A stretch of 64,000 nucleotides of DNA from NCBI RefSeq assembly GCF_004801285.1, contig NZ_SSNY01000001.1:372001-436000 (forward strand), in the 5' to 3' direction. Below are positions 9,211-20,292 of this stretch, in pieces. This stretch comes from Ollibium composti (lineage in GTDB: Bacteria; Pseudomonadota; Alphaproteobacteria; Rhizobiales; Rhizobiaceae). Under the pieces are notes generated by a model. It worked only from the letters and a program-made list of their open reading frames with translations, had not been told where the DNA came from and searched no databases. How positions within the stretch are numbered: position 1 is the stretch's first letter; each line of letters begins with the position of its first letter. Both the position numbers and the translations under genes were made by a program.

Positions 9211-10458
9211 ATGATGACCAGTCGCCGTTTTTTCCTTTCCGGAGCCACTGCGCTCGCCGCCGCCGCGTTTTCGGGCGGTGCCAGGGCGCAGGACGTGATC
9301 GGCGACATCCTGAAATCCACGGGTAGCTGGGACGACACGTTCGACGCCCGCGTCAGCGACAACGGCAAGGTCGCCTCGACGCTGCCTATTTTCAGCCCGC
9401 AGACGATCTCCTTTACCGAGCAGGCCATCGAACTCTATCGCGGCATCACCGCGCAGGGAGGCTGGCAGCCGGTTCCGGCGACCAAGAAGCTCAAGCTCGG
9501 CGTCGTCGACCCCGACGTGGTGCCGCTGCGCAGGCGGCTGATGGTCTCAGGCGACCTGCCGCAGAATGCCGGCCTGTCGGACGCTTTCGATTCCTATGTC
9601 GATTCGGCGCTCAAGCGCTTCCAGATCCGCCATGGCCTGCCGGACGACGGCGTGACCGGCAAGTACACCTATTCGGCGATGAACGTCTCGGCGCAGGTGC
9701 GTCTCGGTCAGCTTGAGACGAATCTGGTGCGGCTGCGCTCCATGGGCGGCTTCCTCGGCGAACGCTACGTCATGGTCAACATTCCGGCCCAGCAGGTCGA
9801 AGCCGTGGAGAACGGCCGCGTCGTGCTGCGCCATGCGGCCATCGTCGGCAAGGTCGACCGCCAGACGCCGATCGTGAATTCCAAGATCAACGAGATCATC
9901 GTCAATCCGTACTGGAACGCGCCGGTCTCGATCGTGCGCAAGGACATCATTCCGCTGATGCGGAAGGATCCGAACTACCTCAAGGACAGCCATATCCGCC
10001 TTCTGGCGCCGGACGGCAGCGAGGTCGATCCGATGACGGTCGACTGGTCGACCGAGGATGCGGTGAAGTACCGTTTCCGTCAGGATCCCGGCGCCAACAA
10101 CGCCATGGCCTCGGTGAAGATCAATTTCCCCAGCCCCGACGGCGTCTACATGCACGACACGCCGCAGCAGAGCCTGTTCGGCAAGCTGATGCGTTTCGAT
10201 TCCTCGGGCTGCGTGCGCGTCCAGAACGTGCGCGACCTGGTGACCTGGATCCTGCGCGACACGCCCGGCTGGGACCGCCAGCACTTCGAGGCGGCGATCA
10301 AGACCGGCGAGAGCACCCCGGTTAAGGTCACCAATCCGGTGCCGGTCTACTTCACCTACATTTCCGCCTGGTCGACCGGGCCGGGTGTGGTGCAGTTCCG
10401 TGACGACATCTACGGCCGCGACGGCGTCGACGAGTTGCAGATCACGTCTTCGCTGTAA
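9211..10458 (+). CDS. L,D-transpeptidase with Tat signal and peptidoglycan-binding domain (LdtP-like)
   Basis: The 415-aa product forms or remodels 3-3 cross-links in peptidoglycan or attaches proteins to it in the periplasm. ATG 9211 puts a twin-arginine signal (SRRFFLSGATALAAAAF) at the N-terminus; the open frame runs upstream to 8917 but without coding character. A peptidoglycan_binding_1 domain lies around residues 125-160 (ALKRFQIRHGLPDDGVTG). The YkuD domain follows, with His315 and the catalytic Cys334 in SSGCVR. This is the expected target of LdtR. Confidence 0.92.
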   Translation: MMTSRRFFLSGATALAAAAFSGGARAQDVIGDILKSTGSWDDTFDARVSDNGKVASTLPIFSPQTISFTEQAIELYRGITAQGGWQPVPATKKLKLGVVDPDVVPLRRRLMVSGDLPQNAGLSDAFDSYVDSALKRFQIRHGLPDDGVTGKYTYSAMNVSAQVRLGQLETNLVRLRSMGGFLGERYVMVNIPAQQVEAVENGRVVLRHAAIVGKVDRQTPIVNSKINEIIVNPYWNAPVSIVRKDIIPLMRKDPNYLKDSHIRLLAPDGSEVDPMTVDWSTEDAVKYRFRQDPGANNAMASVKINFPSPDGVYMHDTPQQSLFGKLMRFDSSGCVRVQNVRDLVTWILRDTPGWDRQHFEAAIKTGESTPVKVTNPVPVYFTYISAWSTGPGVVQFRDDIYGRDGVDELQITSSL

Positions 10459-10482
10459 GCACTTCAGCGTTTTTCTTTGAGA

Positions 10483-10510
10483 AGGCTGCCTTCGGGCGGC
10501 CTTTTTCTTT
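10483..10510 (+). terminator. Rho-independent terminator after the L,D-transpeptidase gene
   Basis: An 8-bp stem (AGGCTGCC with GGCGGCCT, one U-G pair) closed by a TTCG tetraloop is followed by TTTTTCTTT. It lies 24 bases after the stop codon. Confidence 0.9.
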
Positions 10511-10621
10511 GCGCGACGACGTATTGGCGCAAACCGGCCAGCAAAATTCGTGGTCCACATGGCGAGGCGCGGACAACTGTGTTAAGGGCGCGCAGTTCCT
10601 CCGACAGCAAGGGTTCCAGCC

Positions 10622-11935
10622 ATGGCAACAGCACCGGCCGCCTCGAATCATCTCGAGTCCTTTTTTGAAACGCCGCTCGCGGAGGCCGATCCCGAAATCT
10701 TCGGCGCCATCCGCGACGAACTCGGCCGCCAGCGTCACGAAATCGAGCTGATCGCCTCGGAAAACATCGTTTCCCGCGCCGTGCTGGAGGCGCAGGGCTC
10801 GATCATGACCAACAAATATGCCGAGGGTTATCCCGGCAAGCGCTACTACGGCGGCTGCCAGTTCGTCGACGTGGCCGAGACGCTGGCCATCGAGCGCGCC
10901 AAGAAGCTGTTCGACTGCAATTTCGCCAACGTGCAGCCGAACTCCGGCAGCCAGATGAACCAGGCCGTGTTCCTGGCGCTGCTGCAGCCTGGCGACACCT
11001 TCATGGGCCTCGACCTCAATTCCGGCGGTCACCTGACGCACGGCTCGCCGGTCAACATGAGCGGCAAGTGGTTCAAGGTCGTCTCCTATGGCGTGCGGCG
11101 GGACGATCACCTGCTCGACATGGACGAGATCGAGAGACAGGCCCAAGAGCACAAGCCGAAGCTGATCCTGGCCGGCGGCACCGCCTATTCGCGCATCTGG
11201 GACTGGAAGCGCTTCCGCGAGATCGCCGATTCCATCGGCGCCTATCTGATGGTCGACATGGCGCACATCGCCGGCCTCGTCGCCGGCGGCCAGCACCCGT
11301 CGCCGCTGCCCTATGCGCATGTCGTCACCACCACCACGCATAAGAGCCTGCGCGGGCCGCGCGGCGGCATGGTTCTGACCAATGACGAGGACATCGCCAA
11401 GAAGATCAACTCGGCGGTGTTCCCCGGCCTGCAGGGCGGACCGCTGATGCACGTCATCGCCGCCAAGGCGGTGGCCTTCGGCGAGGCGCTGAAGCCGAGC
11501 TTCAAGACCTACGCGGCCAACATCGTCGCCAATTCCAAGGCCCTGGCCTCCTCGTTGCAGGAGACCGGCCTCGACATCGTCTCCGGCGGCACCGACAACC
11601 ACCTGATGCTGGTCGACCTTCGCCCGAAGAACGCCACCGGCAAGCGGGCGGAAGCGGCCCTCGGGCGCGCCAACATCACCTGCAACAAGAACGGCATCCC
11701 GTTCGATCCGGAAAAGCCGTTCGTCACCTCTGGCGTGCGGCTCGGCACGCCGGCCGGCACGACGCGCGGCTTCGGCCAGGCCGAGTTCCGCGAGATCGGC
11801 AAGCTGATCGCCGAGGTGCTGGACGGGCTGAAGGTGGCCAATTCCGACGAAGGCAACGCCGCCGTGGAAGCGGCGGTTAAAGCCAAGGTGACGGCGCTGA
11901 CCGACCGCTTCCCGCTGTACCCATATCTGGGGTGA
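10622..11935 (+). CDS. glyA: serine hydroxymethyltransferase
   Basis: The 437-aa PLP enzyme interconverts serine and glycine with tetrahydrofolate, feeding one-carbon units to purine, thymidylate and methionine synthesis. The PLP-binding lysine is Lys241 in [14 protein letters not shown]. The conserved [14 protein letters not shown] block near residue 60 is intact, and length is normal. The order glyA-nrdR-ribD-ribE-ribH-nusB is common in alphaproteobacteria. Confidence 0.98.
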   Translation: MATAPAASNHLESFFETPLAEADPEIFGAIRDELGRQRHEIELIASENIVSRAVLEAQGSIMTNKYAEGYPGKRYYGGCQFVDVAETLAIERAKKLFDCNFANVQPNSGSQMNQAVFLALLQPGDTFMGLDLNSGGHLTHGSPVNMSGKWFKVVSYGVRRDDHLLDMDEIERQAQEHKPKLILAGGTAYSRIWDWKRFREIADSIGAYLMVDMAHIAGLVAGGQHPSPLPYAHVVTTTTHKSLRGPRGGMVLTNDEDIAKKINSAVFPGLQGGPLMHVIAAKAVAFGEALKPSFKTYAANIVANSKALASSLQETGLDIVSGGTDNHLMLVDLRPKNATGKRAEAALGRANITCNKNGIPFDPEKPFVTSGVRLGTPAGTTRGFGQAEFREIGKLIAEVLDGLKVANSDEGNAAVEAAVKAKVTALTDRFPLYPYLG

Positions 11936-12055
11936 GGGCGAGGCCTCTGGCGGTGGCGCGGGCCGCTCGCTATCTGTAGGAGGACGGGCCGCCCTTTGCC
12001 GCAACGGCAAAAGGCTCTAAGCCTGTCCTTCACCAGATTCGAGAGCGTTGTTCCC

Positions 12056-12523
12056 ATGCGTTGCCCCTATTGCCAGTCCGAAGACACGCAGGTGAAGGAT
12101 TCGCGCCCCGCCGAAGACGGCGCGGCGATCCGCAGGCGGCGCGTCTGTCCCGATTGCGGCGGTCGCTTCACCACTTTCGAGCGCGTGCAATTGCGCGATC
12201 TCGTCGTCGTCAAGAAGTCGGGCCGCAAGGTGCCGTTCGACCGCGACAAGCTGTTGCGTTCGGTCGAGATCGCGCTGCGCAAGCGCAACGTCGAGCCAGA
12301 CCGTATCGACCGCGCCGTCACCGGCATCGTGCGGCAGCTCGAAAGCTCCGGCGAGACGGAAATCCCGTCGGCGGAGATCGGCCGGCTGGTCATGGAGGCG
12401 CTGAAGTCGCTGGACGACGTCGCCTATGTGCGCTTCGCTTCGGTCTACCGCAATTTCCGCGAGGCCAAGGATTTCCACGAATTGCTCGGCGAGTTGAAGG
12501 GCGACGAGGAAGCGGCGGAATAA
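12056..12523 (+). CDS. nrdR: transcriptional repressor NrdR
   Basis: The 155-aa regulator represses ribonucleotide reductase genes in response to ATP/dATP. The start at 12056 gives the invariant MRCPYC; the zinc ribbon is Cys3, Cys6, Cys31 and Cys34, with [18 protein letters not shown]. The ATP-cone domain follows from about residue 49 ([16 protein letters not shown]). A longer frame to 11996 adds only non-coding sequence. The stop overlaps the ribD start (TAATG), implying coupling. Confidence 0.96.
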   Translation: MRCPYCQSEDTQVKDSRPAEDGAAIRRRRVCPDCGGRFTTFERVQLRDLVVVKKSGRKVPFDRDKLLRSVEIALRKRNVEPDRIDRAVTGIVRQLESSGETEIPSAEIGRLVMEALKSLDDVAYVRFASVYRNFREAKDFHELLGELKGDEEAAE

Positions 12524-13647
12524 TGGCCGGCAAGGCCGCAGCAGGACAGGATGCGATCGATCGCCGCTTCATGGCGGCGGCACTCAGGCTGTCGCGCCGC
12601 AACGCCGGGCGGACGGCGACCAATCCCTCGGTCGGGACGGTGATCGTGCGCGACGACGGGGCAGGGCCTTTCATCGTCGGCACGGGCGTCACCGCCGTCG
12701 GCGGCCGCCCCCATGCAGAGACGGAAGCCCTGGCGGAAGCCGTCGAGCTGGCACGCGGCGCTACCGCCTATGTCACGCTGGAGCCCTGCGCCCATCACGG
12801 TCGCACGCCGCCTTGCGCCAACGCGCTGGTCAATGCCGGCGTGGCGCGCGTCGTCGGCGCCGCCAGCGACCCCGATCCGCGCGTCTCGGGCAAGGGCTAT
12901 GCGATCCTGCGCGCCGCCGGCGTCGAGGTGACGGAGGGCGTGCTGGCACGCGAGGCGGCCGAGCAAATGGTCGGCTATATGAGCCGTTCGTTGAGGAAGC
13001 GGCCGGAAGTGATCCTGAAACTTGCGCTTTCGGTCGACGGTAAGATCGGCCGGCGCGGCGCCGGACAGGTGTCGATCACCGGCGAGAGCGCACGACGCGA
13101 GGTGCATCTGATGCGCGCCGAGGCCGATGCGATCCTGGTCGGCATCGGCACCGTGCTTGAAGACGACCCGGCATTGACGGTACGGCTGCCGGGACTGGAA
13201 AGCCGTTCGCCGATCCGCGTGGTGCTCGACCGGCATGCCCGACTCCCCGAGGCGTCGAAGCTGGTGGCCGGCATTGACCGCGTGCCGGTTTATGTGGCCG
13301 CCTGCGAGCATGCCGATCCGCAGCGAAAGGCCGCATTGGAGCGCCTTGGCGTGCGCTTCATCGGCACGGAAACCGTGGACAGTCGCGTCGCGCTGCCCGA
13401 ACTGATGGAAGACCTTGCCGCGCTCGGCATGGCGAGCGTGCTGGTGGAAGGCGGCGCGGAAGTCGCGAAGGCGTTTCTCGCCGACGACCTGGTCGACCGC
13501 ATCGTGCTGTTTCGCGGTGCGGTCGAGGTGGGCGAGGGCGGTATTGCCGCCCCGCTGGATGAGGACCATATCCCGACGGGCTTCCGGCGGGTGCGGGACA
13601 TGCGCTTCGGCGACGACCTCTACGGCGAGTGGATAAGGGGTATGTGA
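12523..13647 (+). CDS. ribD: bifunctional riboflavin biosynthesis deaminase/reductase
   Basis: The 374-aa protein catalyses the second and third steps of riboflavin synthesis. The N-terminal deaminase domain has the zinc site HAE (64-66) and PCAHHGRTPPC (Cys89, Cys98); the C-terminal reductase domain begins near RPEVILKLALSVDGKIG and has LVEGGAEVAKAFL. The ATG at 12523 overlaps the nrdR stop and TGATG joins it to ribE, so nrdR-ribD-ribE form one tightly packed operon. Confidence 0.96.
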   Translation: MAGKAAAGQDAIDRRFMAAALRLSRRNAGRTATNPSVGTVIVRDDGAGPFIVGTGVTAVGGRPHAETEALAEAVELARGATAYVTLEPCAHHGRTPPCANALVNAGVARVVGAASDPDPRVSGKGYAILRAAGVEVTEGVLAREAAEQMVGYMSRSLRKRPEVILKLALSVDGKIGRRGAGQVSITGESARREVHLMRAEADAILVGIGTVLEDDPALTVRLPGLESRSPIRVVLDRHARLPEASKLVAGIDRVPVYVAACEHADPQRKAALERLGVRFIGTETVDSRVALPELMEDLAALGMASVLVEGGAEVAKAFLADDLVDRIVLFRGAVEVGEGGIAAPLDEDHIPTGFRRVRDMRFGDDLYGEWIRGM

Positions 13648-14264
13648 TGTTCACGGGTATCGTCACCGACATCGGCACGGTCGCAGGCGTCAAGCCGCTC
13701 AAGGAGGGCGTGGGCCTGCGCATCGACACGGCCTACGATCCCGCTTCCATCGACATCGGCGCATCGATCTCGTGCGGCGGCGTGTGCCTGACGGTGACGG
13801 CGCTGCCCGAGGGCGGGTCCAATGCACGCTGGTTCGAGGTCGAGGCCTGGGAGGAGGCGCTGCGGTTGACTACCGCCTCGGACTGGAAGGTGGGAACGCG
13901 TATCAACCTCGAGCGGGCGTTGAAGATCGGCGACGAACTGGGTGGCCATATCGTTTCCGGCCATGTCGACGGCATGGCCGAGATCGTGGCGCGCGAGGAC
14001 GAGGGCGATGCGGTCCGCTTCACGCTGGAAGCGCCGCGCGAACTCGCGAAATTCATCGCGCCGAAGGGGTCGGTGGCGCTGGACGGCACCTCGCTGACCG
14101 TCAACAAGGTTTCCGGCACGCGCTTCGACGTGCTTTTGATCCACCACTCGCTGTCGGTGACGACCTGGGGCGAACGCAAGGCGGGCGACCGAGTCAATCT
14201 CGAAGTCGACACGATGGCGCGCTACGCCGCGCGTCTGGCCGAGGCGGCGAGAGAAGGGCTTTGA
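13647..14264 (+). CDS. ribE: riboflavin synthase alpha subunit
   Basis: The 205-aa enzyme dismutates two 6,7-dimethyl-8-ribityllumazine molecules to riboflavin. It shows the family's internal duplication: an N-terminal lumazine-binding half starting [12 protein letters not shown] with SCGGVCLTV, and a second half with [20 protein letters not shown]. Start ATG 13647 shares bases with the ribD stop. RibH follows after about 95 bases. Confidence 0.96.
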   Translation: MFTGIVTDIGTVAGVKPLKEGVGLRIDTAYDPASIDIGASISCGGVCLTVTALPEGGSNARWFEVEAWEEALRLTTASDWKVGTRINLERALKIGDELGGHIVSGHVDGMAEIVAREDEGDAVRFTLEAPRELAKFIAPKGSVALDGTSLTVNKVSGTRFDVLLIHHSLSVTTWGERKAGDRVNLEVDTMARYAARLAEAAREGL

Positions 14265-14358
14265 GGCCAGCGGCCGAATTTCTCCGTCCCGCCTGCTTCG
14301 CGGCGCTTGCGGTATGGTGCGCTTCGGCCTAAGTGACGCGCTTCCTTCGGAGAGCTTC

Positions 14359-14853
14359 ATGGCTGGCATATCTGAACACGGCAAGGCGTTCATCCGTCCG
14401 AAACGCAAGGCGCATCTGCTCGTCATCGAGGCGCGTTTCCACGACGACCTCGCCGACGCGCTGCTCGACGGCGCCACCAAGGCGCTGGAAGAGGCCGGGG
14501 CGACATATGATGTCGTCACCGTTCCCGGCTCGCTGGAGATACCGGCCGTCATTTCCTTTGCTCTGGATGGCGCGGCCGAGGGCGGCACGGCCTATGACGG
14601 CTTCGTGGCGCTTGGCACCGTTGTTCGCGGCGACACCTATCATTTCGACATCGTCGCCAACGAATCCTCACGCGCGCTCATGGACCTTGCGGTGCAGGAA
14701 GCACTCTGTATCGGCAACGGCATCCTCACCACCGAGAACGACGAGCAGGCCTGGGTGCGTGCCCGCCGCAGCGAGGGCGACAAGGGCGGTTTCGCCGCGC
14801 GCGCGGCACTCACCATGATCGCGCTCAAGGAACGCCTGGGAGCCTCGTCGTGA
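14359..14853 (+). CDS. ribH: 6,7-dimethyl-8-ribityllumazine synthase
   Basis: The 164-aa enzyme joins the pyrimidinedione and the four-carbon phosphate unit. The conserved [33 protein letters not shown] and [13 protein letters not shown] blocks are present. ATG 14359 is preferred to an upstream GTG in frame because family members begin at this distance from the first strand. The stop overlaps the nusB GTG start. Confidence 0.96.
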   Translation: MAGISEHGKAFIRPKRKAHLLVIEARFHDDLADALLDGATKALEEAGATYDVVTVPGSLEIPAVISFALDGAAEGGTAYDGFVALGTVVRGDTYHFDIVANESSRALMDLAVQEALCIGNGILTTENDEQAWVRARRSEGDKGGFAARAALTMIALKERLGASS

Positions 14854-15344
14854 GTGGACCTGCGGCACCGGGCCAACCGTTTCGCCCGGCCAACAAGCGC
14901 GGCGCCGCGCGGCTCGCGGCCGTGCAGGCGCTTTACCAGATGGATGTCGCCGGCAGCGGACTGCTGGAGATCACCGCGGAATACGAGGCGTTCCGGCTGG
15001 GCAAGGAAGTGGACGGCGCGCTCTACCGCGAGGCCGACGCCCAGTGGTTCCGCGCCATCCTTGCCGGCGTGGTGGAAAACCAGAAGACGGTCGATCCGAT
15101 CATCCGCCAGGCGCTGACCGAAGACTGGCCGCTGTCCAGGCTGGATTCGACGCTGCGCGCCATCCTGCGCGCCGGCGTCTACGAGTTGATGAAGCGCGAG
15201 GACGTGCCGGTGGCCGTCATCGTTTCCGAATATGTCGACATCGCCAAGGCATTCTACGAAGAGGACGAGCCGAAGCTGGTGAACGCCGTGCTCGACCGCG
15301 TGGCGCGCCGGGTGCGCGGCGAGGGGCGGGGCAAGGACGCATGA
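14850..15344 (+). CDS. nusB: transcription antitermination factor NusB
   Basis: The 164-aa all-helical RNA-binding protein works with NusE in rRNA antitermination. Signatures are [17 protein letters not shown] at the N-terminus, then [17 protein letters not shown] and the C-terminal [23 protein letters not shown] start overlaps ribH, and its stop overlaps the next gene by ATGA. Confidence 0.96.
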   Translation: MSGPAAPGQPFRPANKRGAARLAAVQALYQMDVAGSGLLEITAEYEAFRLGKEVDGALYREADAQWFRAILAGVVENQKTVDPIIRQALTEDWPLSRLDSTLRAILRAGVYELMKREDVPVAVIVSEYVDIAKAFYEEDEPKLVNAVLDRVARRVRGEGRGKDA

Positions 15345-16555
15345 CTGCTACGACTGCGAGCGACGTCGCCGCGGAAGCGCGCCGCACAGCCATCATCCTT
15401 TCGGCAGCGCAGGCTGTGCTGGGTTCGGCGGGGCCGATCTGCTTCGCGCTGGGCGCGCTTGCCGGTCATTTCATGCTTGGCGCCGACAAGTCGCTGGCGA
15501 CGGCGCCGCTGACCGGCTACAGCGTCGGCCTTGCGGTCGGCGCCTTGCCGGCGGCGGCGATCATCCGCAAGCTTGGCCACCGCGACGGCTTCGTCACCGG
15601 TTCCGGCGTCGCCGCGCTCGGCGGGTTGGTGGCGGCGATAGCGCTTTTCCAGTCCAGTTTCTGGCTGTTCGCCTTCGGTCTTGCCGTCGTTGGCATGGGC
15701 AACGCCTTCGTGCAGCAGTTCCGCTTCGCCGCCGCCGATAACGCGCCGCCGGAATTCAAGGCGCGCGCCATTTCGCTGGTGCTTGCCGGCGGCATCGTGA
15801 CGGCGGTGCTGGGACCGCAGACCGTCATCTTCACGCATGAGCTGCTGGCGCCCGTGCCGTTCGCCGGCTCTTTCGTGGCGATCATCGGACTGTCGGCGAT
15901 CGGTGCTGCCATCCTTTTTTTCCTGCCGACCCGCAAAGCCGTCGAAACCCAGCGGACGCAGGCCGATACGGGCCGGCCGCTGCTCGAGATCATCTCCCAG
16001 CCGCGCTACGCCGTGGCGTTGCTGTGCGCCGTCGGCTCCTATTCGATGATGACCTTCGTCATGACCGGTGCTCCGCTCGCCATGGTCGGCTGCGGCTTTT
16101 CCTCGGACGATGCGACGCTCGGCATCTCCTGGCATGTGATGGCGATGTTCGCGCCGAGCTTCTTCACCGGCCGGCTCATTCACCGGTTCGGCGCGATCAC
16201 CATCGTGACCTGTGGCTTCGCCCTTTTGATCGCCTGTTCGCTGGTGGCGCTGTCGGGGATCGAACTGTGGCAGTTCTGGACGGCATTGATCCTGCTCGGT
16301 CTCGGCTGGAACTTCGCCTTCATCGGCTCGACCGCGATCGTGGCTGCCTGCTACCACCCCGAAGAGAAGGGCAAGGCGCAGGGTTTCCACGACTTCGTGC
16401 TGTTTTCCTCCGTCGCCTTCGCCTCGCTGATGTCCGGCGCGGTCTACAACGCCTGGGGATGGGAAATGCTGGCCACCATCGTCCTGCCGGTGACGGGGCT
16501 TTGCCTTGCACTTCTGTTCGTGCAACGACTCTTGAGCCGACGCCTGCCCGGCTGA
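15341..16555 (+). CDS. MFS transporter of unknown substrate
   Basis: The 404-aa product has about twelve hydrophobic helices and an MFS-like loop ([32 protein letters not shown]). It starts inside the nusB stop (ATGA overlap), so it belongs to the rib-nusB operon. The position next to riboflavin genes makes a flavin or precursor transporter conceivable, but MFS genes here are common in rhizobia and nothing in the sequence fixes the substrate. Confidence 0.88.
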   Translation: MTATTASDVAAEARRTAIILSAAQAVLGSAGPICFALGALAGHFMLGADKSLATAPLTGYSVGLAVGALPAAAIIRKLGHRDGFVTGSGVAALGGLVAAIALFQSSFWLFAFGLAVVGMGNAFVQQFRFAAADNAPPEFKARAISLVLAGGIVTAVLGPQTVIFTHELLAPVPFAGSFVAIIGLSAIGAAILFFLPTRKAVETQRTQADTGRPLLEIISQPRYAVALLCAVGSYSMMTFVMTGAPLAMVGCGFSSDDATLGISWHVMAMFAPSFFTGRLIHRFGAITIVTCGFALLIACSLVALSGIELWQFWTALILLGLGWNFAFIGSTAIVAACYHPEEKGKAQGFHDFVLFSSVAFASLMSGAVYNAWGWEMLATIVLPVTGLCLALLFVQRLLSRRLPG

Positions 16556-16685
16556 CGCGAATAGCAATGCCGCCCGGCGGATCGGCCTCACCGATCTTTC
16601 AATCGATATAAACATTGCTTCGAGCCGCGATCTTGGCGGCGACTTGAACTTTCGGGCGAAAACGGGGCAAAAACCGAACAATATC

Positions 16686-16714
16686 TTGACGTTCGCGAAC
16701 CTGTTTCGCTAAGC
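16686..16714 (+). promoter_or_regulatory. candidate sigma-70-type promoter of hppA with palindromic spacer
   Basis: TTGACG at 16686-16691 and CTAAGC at 16709-16714 are spaced by 17 bases, matching the rhizobial CTTGAC-N17-CTATAT pattern fairly well. Bases 16691-16700, GTTCGCGAAC, form a perfect palindrome between the boxes and could be an operator. The site lies about 100 bases before the hppA start. Confidence 0.4.
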
Positions 16715-16810
16715 CTCCTGCGGAGGGCCGGGTTTCCGCTCGCTCGCGGATCCGGCCCCGATTTCAACGTCGGGGCGTCCGCCGCCGGCATCATCGGGGA
16801 AAATCCGCAA

Positions 16811-18952
16811 ATGACCATGCTTTATGTCGTCATTCTCTGCGGCGTGCTTTCAATTCTCTACGCCATCTGGGCGACGCAGTCCGTACTCGCGTCGGATCAG
16901 GGCAATGCACGCATGCAGGAAATCTCGGCTGCGATCCGCGAAGGCGCGCAGGCCTATCTCACTCGTCAGTACACCACCATCGCCATCGTCGGCGTCGTCG
17001 TCTTCCTGCTGGCCTGGTGGCTCCTGTCCGGCACGGCCGCGATCGGCTTCCTGATCGGCGCGGTGCTGTCGGGTGCCGCCGGCTTCATCGGCATGCACGT
17101 TTCGGTCCGCGCCAACGTTCGCACCGCGCAGGCGGCCTCGAACAGCCTGTCGGCCGGCCTCGACATCGCCTTCAAGTCGGGCGCCATCACCGGCCTGCTG
17201 GTGGCGGGCCTCGCCCTGCTCGGCGTCTCCGTATACTATCTGGTGCTGACCGGGCCGCTCGGCCATCAGCCGGGCGAGCGTGAGGTCGTCGACGCGCTGG
17301 TCGCGCTCGGCTTCGGCGCTTCCCTGATCTCGATCTTCGCGCGTCTCGGAGGCGGCATCTTCACCAAGGGTGCGGACGTCGGCGGCGACCTCGTGGGCAA
17401 GGTGGAAGCCGGCATCCCCGAGGACGATCCGCGCAACCCGGCGACCATCGCCGACAATGTCGGCGACAATGTCGGCGACTGCGCCGGCATGGCCGCCGAC
17501 CTCTTCGAGACCTATGCGGTGACGGTCGTCGCCACCATGGTTCTGGCGGCGATCTTCTTCGCCGGTGCAGCCAACCTCCAACAGGTGATGGTCTATCCGC
17601 TCGCCATCTGCGGCGCCTGCATCATCACCTCGATCATCGGCACCTTCTTCGTCAAGCTCGGCTCCAACGGCTCGATCATGGGCGCGCTCTACAAGGGCCT
17701 GATCGTCACCGGCATCCTGTCGGTCGTCGGCCTCGGCGCTGCCACGTCGATGACGGTCGGCTGGAACGAGGTTGGCACCGCCAACGGCATGGCCGTGACC
17801 GGCACCAACCTGTTCATCTGCGGCCTGATCGGTCTCCTGGTGACCGGGTTGATTGTCGTCATCACCGAATACTACACCGGCACCGACAAGCGCCCGGTGA
17901 ACTCCATCGCCCAGGCATCGGTGACCGGCCACGGCACCAACGTCATCCAGGGCCTTGCGGTCTCGCTGGAATCGACGGCGCTGCCGGCCATCGTCATCGT
18001 CGGCGGCATCATCGCCACCTACCAGCTCGGCGGCCTGTTCGGCACGGCGATCGCGGTGACGACCATGCTCGGCCTCGCCGGCATGATCGTGGCGCTCGAC
18101 GCCTTCGGCCCGGTGACGGACAACGCCGGCGGCATCGCCGAGATGGCGGGCCTGCCCAGCGAAGTGCGTCACTCCACCGACGCGCTCGACGCGGTCGGCA
18201 ACACCACCAAGGCGGTGACCAAGGGCTATGCCATCGGCTCGGCCGGCCTCGGCGCGCTGGTGCTGTTCGCGGCCTATTCCAACGACCTGGAATTCTTCGC
18301 CGCCAACGGCGACAAGTATCCCTACTTCCAGGGCATGGGCACCGTCTCCTTCGACCTGTCGAACCCGTACGTCGTCGCCGGCCTGATCTTCGGCGGCCTG
18401 ATCCCGTACCTGTTCGGCGGCATCGCCATGACGGCCGTTGGCCGTGCGGCGGGCTCCATCGTGGAGGAAGTACGGCGCCAGTTCCGCGAGAACCCCGGCA
18501 TCATGAAGGGCACCGCCAAGCCTGACTACGCCAAGGCGGTCGACCTGCTGACCCGGGCGGCGATCAAGGAGATGATCATCCCCTCGCTGCTGCCGGTGCT
18601 TGCGCCGCTGGTCGTCTACTTCGGCGTGCTTCTGATCTCGGGCTCCAAGGCTTCGGCCTTCGCCGCGCTCGGCGCCTCGCTGCTCGGCGTCATCGTCAAT
18701 GGCCTGTTCGTGGCCATCTCGATGACCTCCGGCGGCGGCGCCTGGGACAACGCCAAGAAGTCGTTCGAGGACGGCTTCACCGACAAGGACGGCGTCAAGC
18801 ACCTGAAGGGTTCCGACGCCCACAAGGCTTCGGTGACCGGCGATACCGTCGGCGATCCCTACAAGGACACCGCCGGTCCGGCCGTCAACCCGGCCATCAA
18901 GATCACCAACATCGTCGCCCTGCTTCTCTTGGCAGTGCTGGCGCACGGCTGA
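16811..18952 (+). CDS. hppA: membrane-bound proton-pumping pyrophosphatase, K+-independent type
   Basis: The 713-aa polytopic protein hydrolyses pyrophosphate and pumps protons. The substrate-site segment includes [20 protein letters not shown] and [19 protein letters not shown]. The motif GNTTKA carries Lys where K+-dependent enzymes have Ala, which by established family rules indicates a K+-independent H+ pump. A second ATG at 16817 is an equally possible start. A strong bidirectional terminator separates it from convergent bamE. Confidence 0.97.
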   Translation: MTMLYVVILCGVLSILYAIWATQSVLASDQGNARMQEISAAIREGAQAYLTRQYTTIAIVGVVVFLLAWWLLSGTAAIGFLIGAVLSGAAGFIGMHVSVRANVRTAQAASNSLSAGLDIAFKSGAITGLLVAGLALLGVSVYYLVLTGPLGHQPGEREVVDALVALGFGASLISIFARLGGGIFTKGADVGGDLVGKVEAGIPEDDPRNPATIADNVGDNVGDCAGMAADLFETYAVTVVATMVLAAIFFAGAANLQQVMVYPLAICGACIITSIIGTFFVKLGSNGSIMGALYKGLIVTGILSVVGLGAATSMTVGWNEVGTANGMAVTGTNLFICGLIGLLVTGLIVVITEYYTGTDKRPVNSIAQASVTGHGTNVIQGLAVSLESTALPAIVIVGGIIATYQLGGLFGTAIAVTTMLGLAGMIVALDAFGPVTDNAGGIAEMAGLPSEVRHSTDALDAVGNTTKAVTKGYAIGSAGLGALVLFAAYSNDLEFFAANGDKYPYFQGMGTVSFDLSNPYVVAGLIFGGLIPYLFGGIAMTAVGRAAGSIVEEVRRQFRENPGIMKGTAKPDYAKAVDLLTRAAIKEMIIPSLLPVLAPLVVYFGVLLISGSKASAFAALGASLLGVIVNGLFVAISMTSGGGAWDNAKKSFEDGFTDKDGVKHLKGSDAHKASVTGDTVGDPYKDTAGPAVNPAIKITNIVALLLLAVLAHG

Positions 18953-18995
18953 GTTCGATAAATCCCGCGCGGTCGATGGCCGCGCGGACCAATGA

Positions 18996-19034
18996 AAAAC
19001 CCGCGGACTTCATCGAAGTCCGCGGGTTTTGCTT
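18996..19034. terminator. bidirectional terminator between hppA and bamE
   Basis: A perfect 15-bp stem (18996-19010 with 19016-19030) starts with AAAAC and ends with GTTTT, with a 5-base loop CATCG. T-runs on both strands serve both convergent genes. Confidence 0.92.
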
Positions 19035-19065
19035 TTGGATGCCCGGTTTGCGAAGGGAAGAGCGG

Positions 19066-19599
19066 TCAGCCGCCGCCGATCATGCTGCCGGCGGCGCCGG
19101 GCGTGAGCTTGCCGGCGCCCTTGATGATCTGCGCCAGGAAGCTCTGGTCCTTGCCGCCTGTCGGCGTGGTGCGCGAAACGAAGTCGAAGATCTTGCCATC
19201 CTTCAGGCCGTAATTGGCGATCTGGGTGACGCGGCCATCCTTGCCAAAATAGACGGCCAGCACCTTCTGGTCGACAAGCGACGGGTTGGCGAAGGCGACC
19301 GCGCGCCTGCGGGTCTGTGAGATGTAATAGAACACCTCGTTGTCGAAGGTGGCGGTGGTCGAGGGCGAGCCGAGCGCCAGAAGCACCTGCTCGCGGCTGG
19401 AGCCGACAGGCACGGAGTCGATCGCCTGCTGGTCCATGATGTAGCCCTGGTTCAGCGTCTCGCCGGGGGTGACGTCACCGAACATCTTGGACGAATTGCA
19501 GGCCGACAGCGCCGAGACGATGACGAGCATCGAAGCGATGCCGGCCGGGGCGGACGAAAACCTCGACTTGAAATTCAGCGCGCGCAACAACAACTCCAT
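19066..19599 (-). CDS. bamE: outer membrane protein assembly factor BamE
   Basis: The 177-aa lipoprotein belongs to the SmpA/OmlA family, part of the BAM complex that inserts beta-barrels in the outer membrane. A hydrophobic signal ends in the lipobox LSAC with Cys34; the BamE core is GYIMDQQAIDSVPVGSSREQ, VLLALGSPSTTATFDNEVFYY and VLAVYFGKDGRV. A Gly-rich tail follows. It is divergent from the CBP3-family gene. Confidence 0.93.
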   Translation of the reverse strand: MELLLRALNFKSRFSSAPAGIASMLVIVSALSACNSSKMFGDVTPGETLNQGYIMDQQAIDSVPVGSSREQVLLALGSPSTTATFDNEVFYYISQTRRRAVAFANPSLVDQKVLAVYFGKDGRVTQIANYGLKDGKIFDFVSRTTPTGGKDQSFLAQIIKGAGKLTPGAAGSMIGGG

Positions 19600-19734
19600 T
19601 CCGTCTCTCTAGAGCCCGCGTCCGAAGTCGATCGTCGGCTCTGGCTTGCACGAGACGGCAAAACCGGTAAACCAGCTTAGCCACCGATGCAACAACGCCA
19701 GCCCAACAAACAGGTCACCGGGGGACCGCTCTCC

Positions 19735-20292
19735 ATGTTCCAGCGCCTGTTCGGCCGCGAACGCCGAGCCAACCGCGCCATCACCGACGCGCTCTACGGT
19801 CAAATCGTGGCGGCGGCGCGGCAGGAGACGTTTTATTCCGACTGGCAGGTGCCGGACACGCCGCTCGGCCGATTCGAGATGCTGTCGCTCGTCATGCTGT
19901 TGTTCCAGCACCGGCTGCGCGGCGAGGGCGGTCCGGCGCGCGAAGTGGCGCAGGTGCTGATCGACGAGTTCTTCACCGACGTCGAGCATTCGCTGAGGGA
20001 ACTGGGCATCAGCGATCCGGGCGTGCCCAAGCGCATGAAGCGGCTCGCCAAGATGTTCTACGGGCGCACCGCCGCCTATTCCGATGCGCTCGACCAGGCC
20101 GATGCCGGGGCACTCGCCGCCGCCCTTGCCCGCAACGTGCGGCCGGATACGGCGGAGTGGGCGCAGGCAACCGATCTCGCCGCCTACGCATTCCGTGTGG
20201 AGAAGGAACTGGCGGCGCAGCCGGTCGCCGATATCTGTGCCGGACGGATGGCGTTTCCGGCAGCGAGCCAAGGAGGTGGCGATGCAGCATGA
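19735..20292 (+). CDS. ubiquinol-cytochrome c chaperone family protein (CBP3-like)
   Basis: The 185-aa product matches the ubiquinol-cytochrome c chaperone domain: RQETFYSDWQVPDTPLGRFE, MLSLVMLLFQHRLRG, VLIDEFFTDVEHSLRELGI, GVPKRMKRLAKMFYGR. Mitochondrial CBP3 helps assemble the bc1 complex. ATG 19735 is preferred over 19687 because GGGGGA lies nine bases before it. It overlaps the yceD-like gene by 11 bases. Confidence 0.88.
   Translation: MFQRLFGRERRANRAITDALYGQIVAAARQETFYSDWQVPDTPLGRFEMLSLVMLLFQHRLRGEGGPAREVAQVLIDEFFTDVEHSLRELGISDPGVPKRMKRLAKMFYGRTAAYSDALDQADAGALAAALARNVRPDTAEWAQATDLAAYAFRVEKELAAQPVADICAGRMAFPAASQGGGDAA

Noticed and set aside
16850..18946. 698-aa minus-strand frame
   Set aside because: Antisense of hppA; His/Asp/Arg/Gly-rich with no domain.
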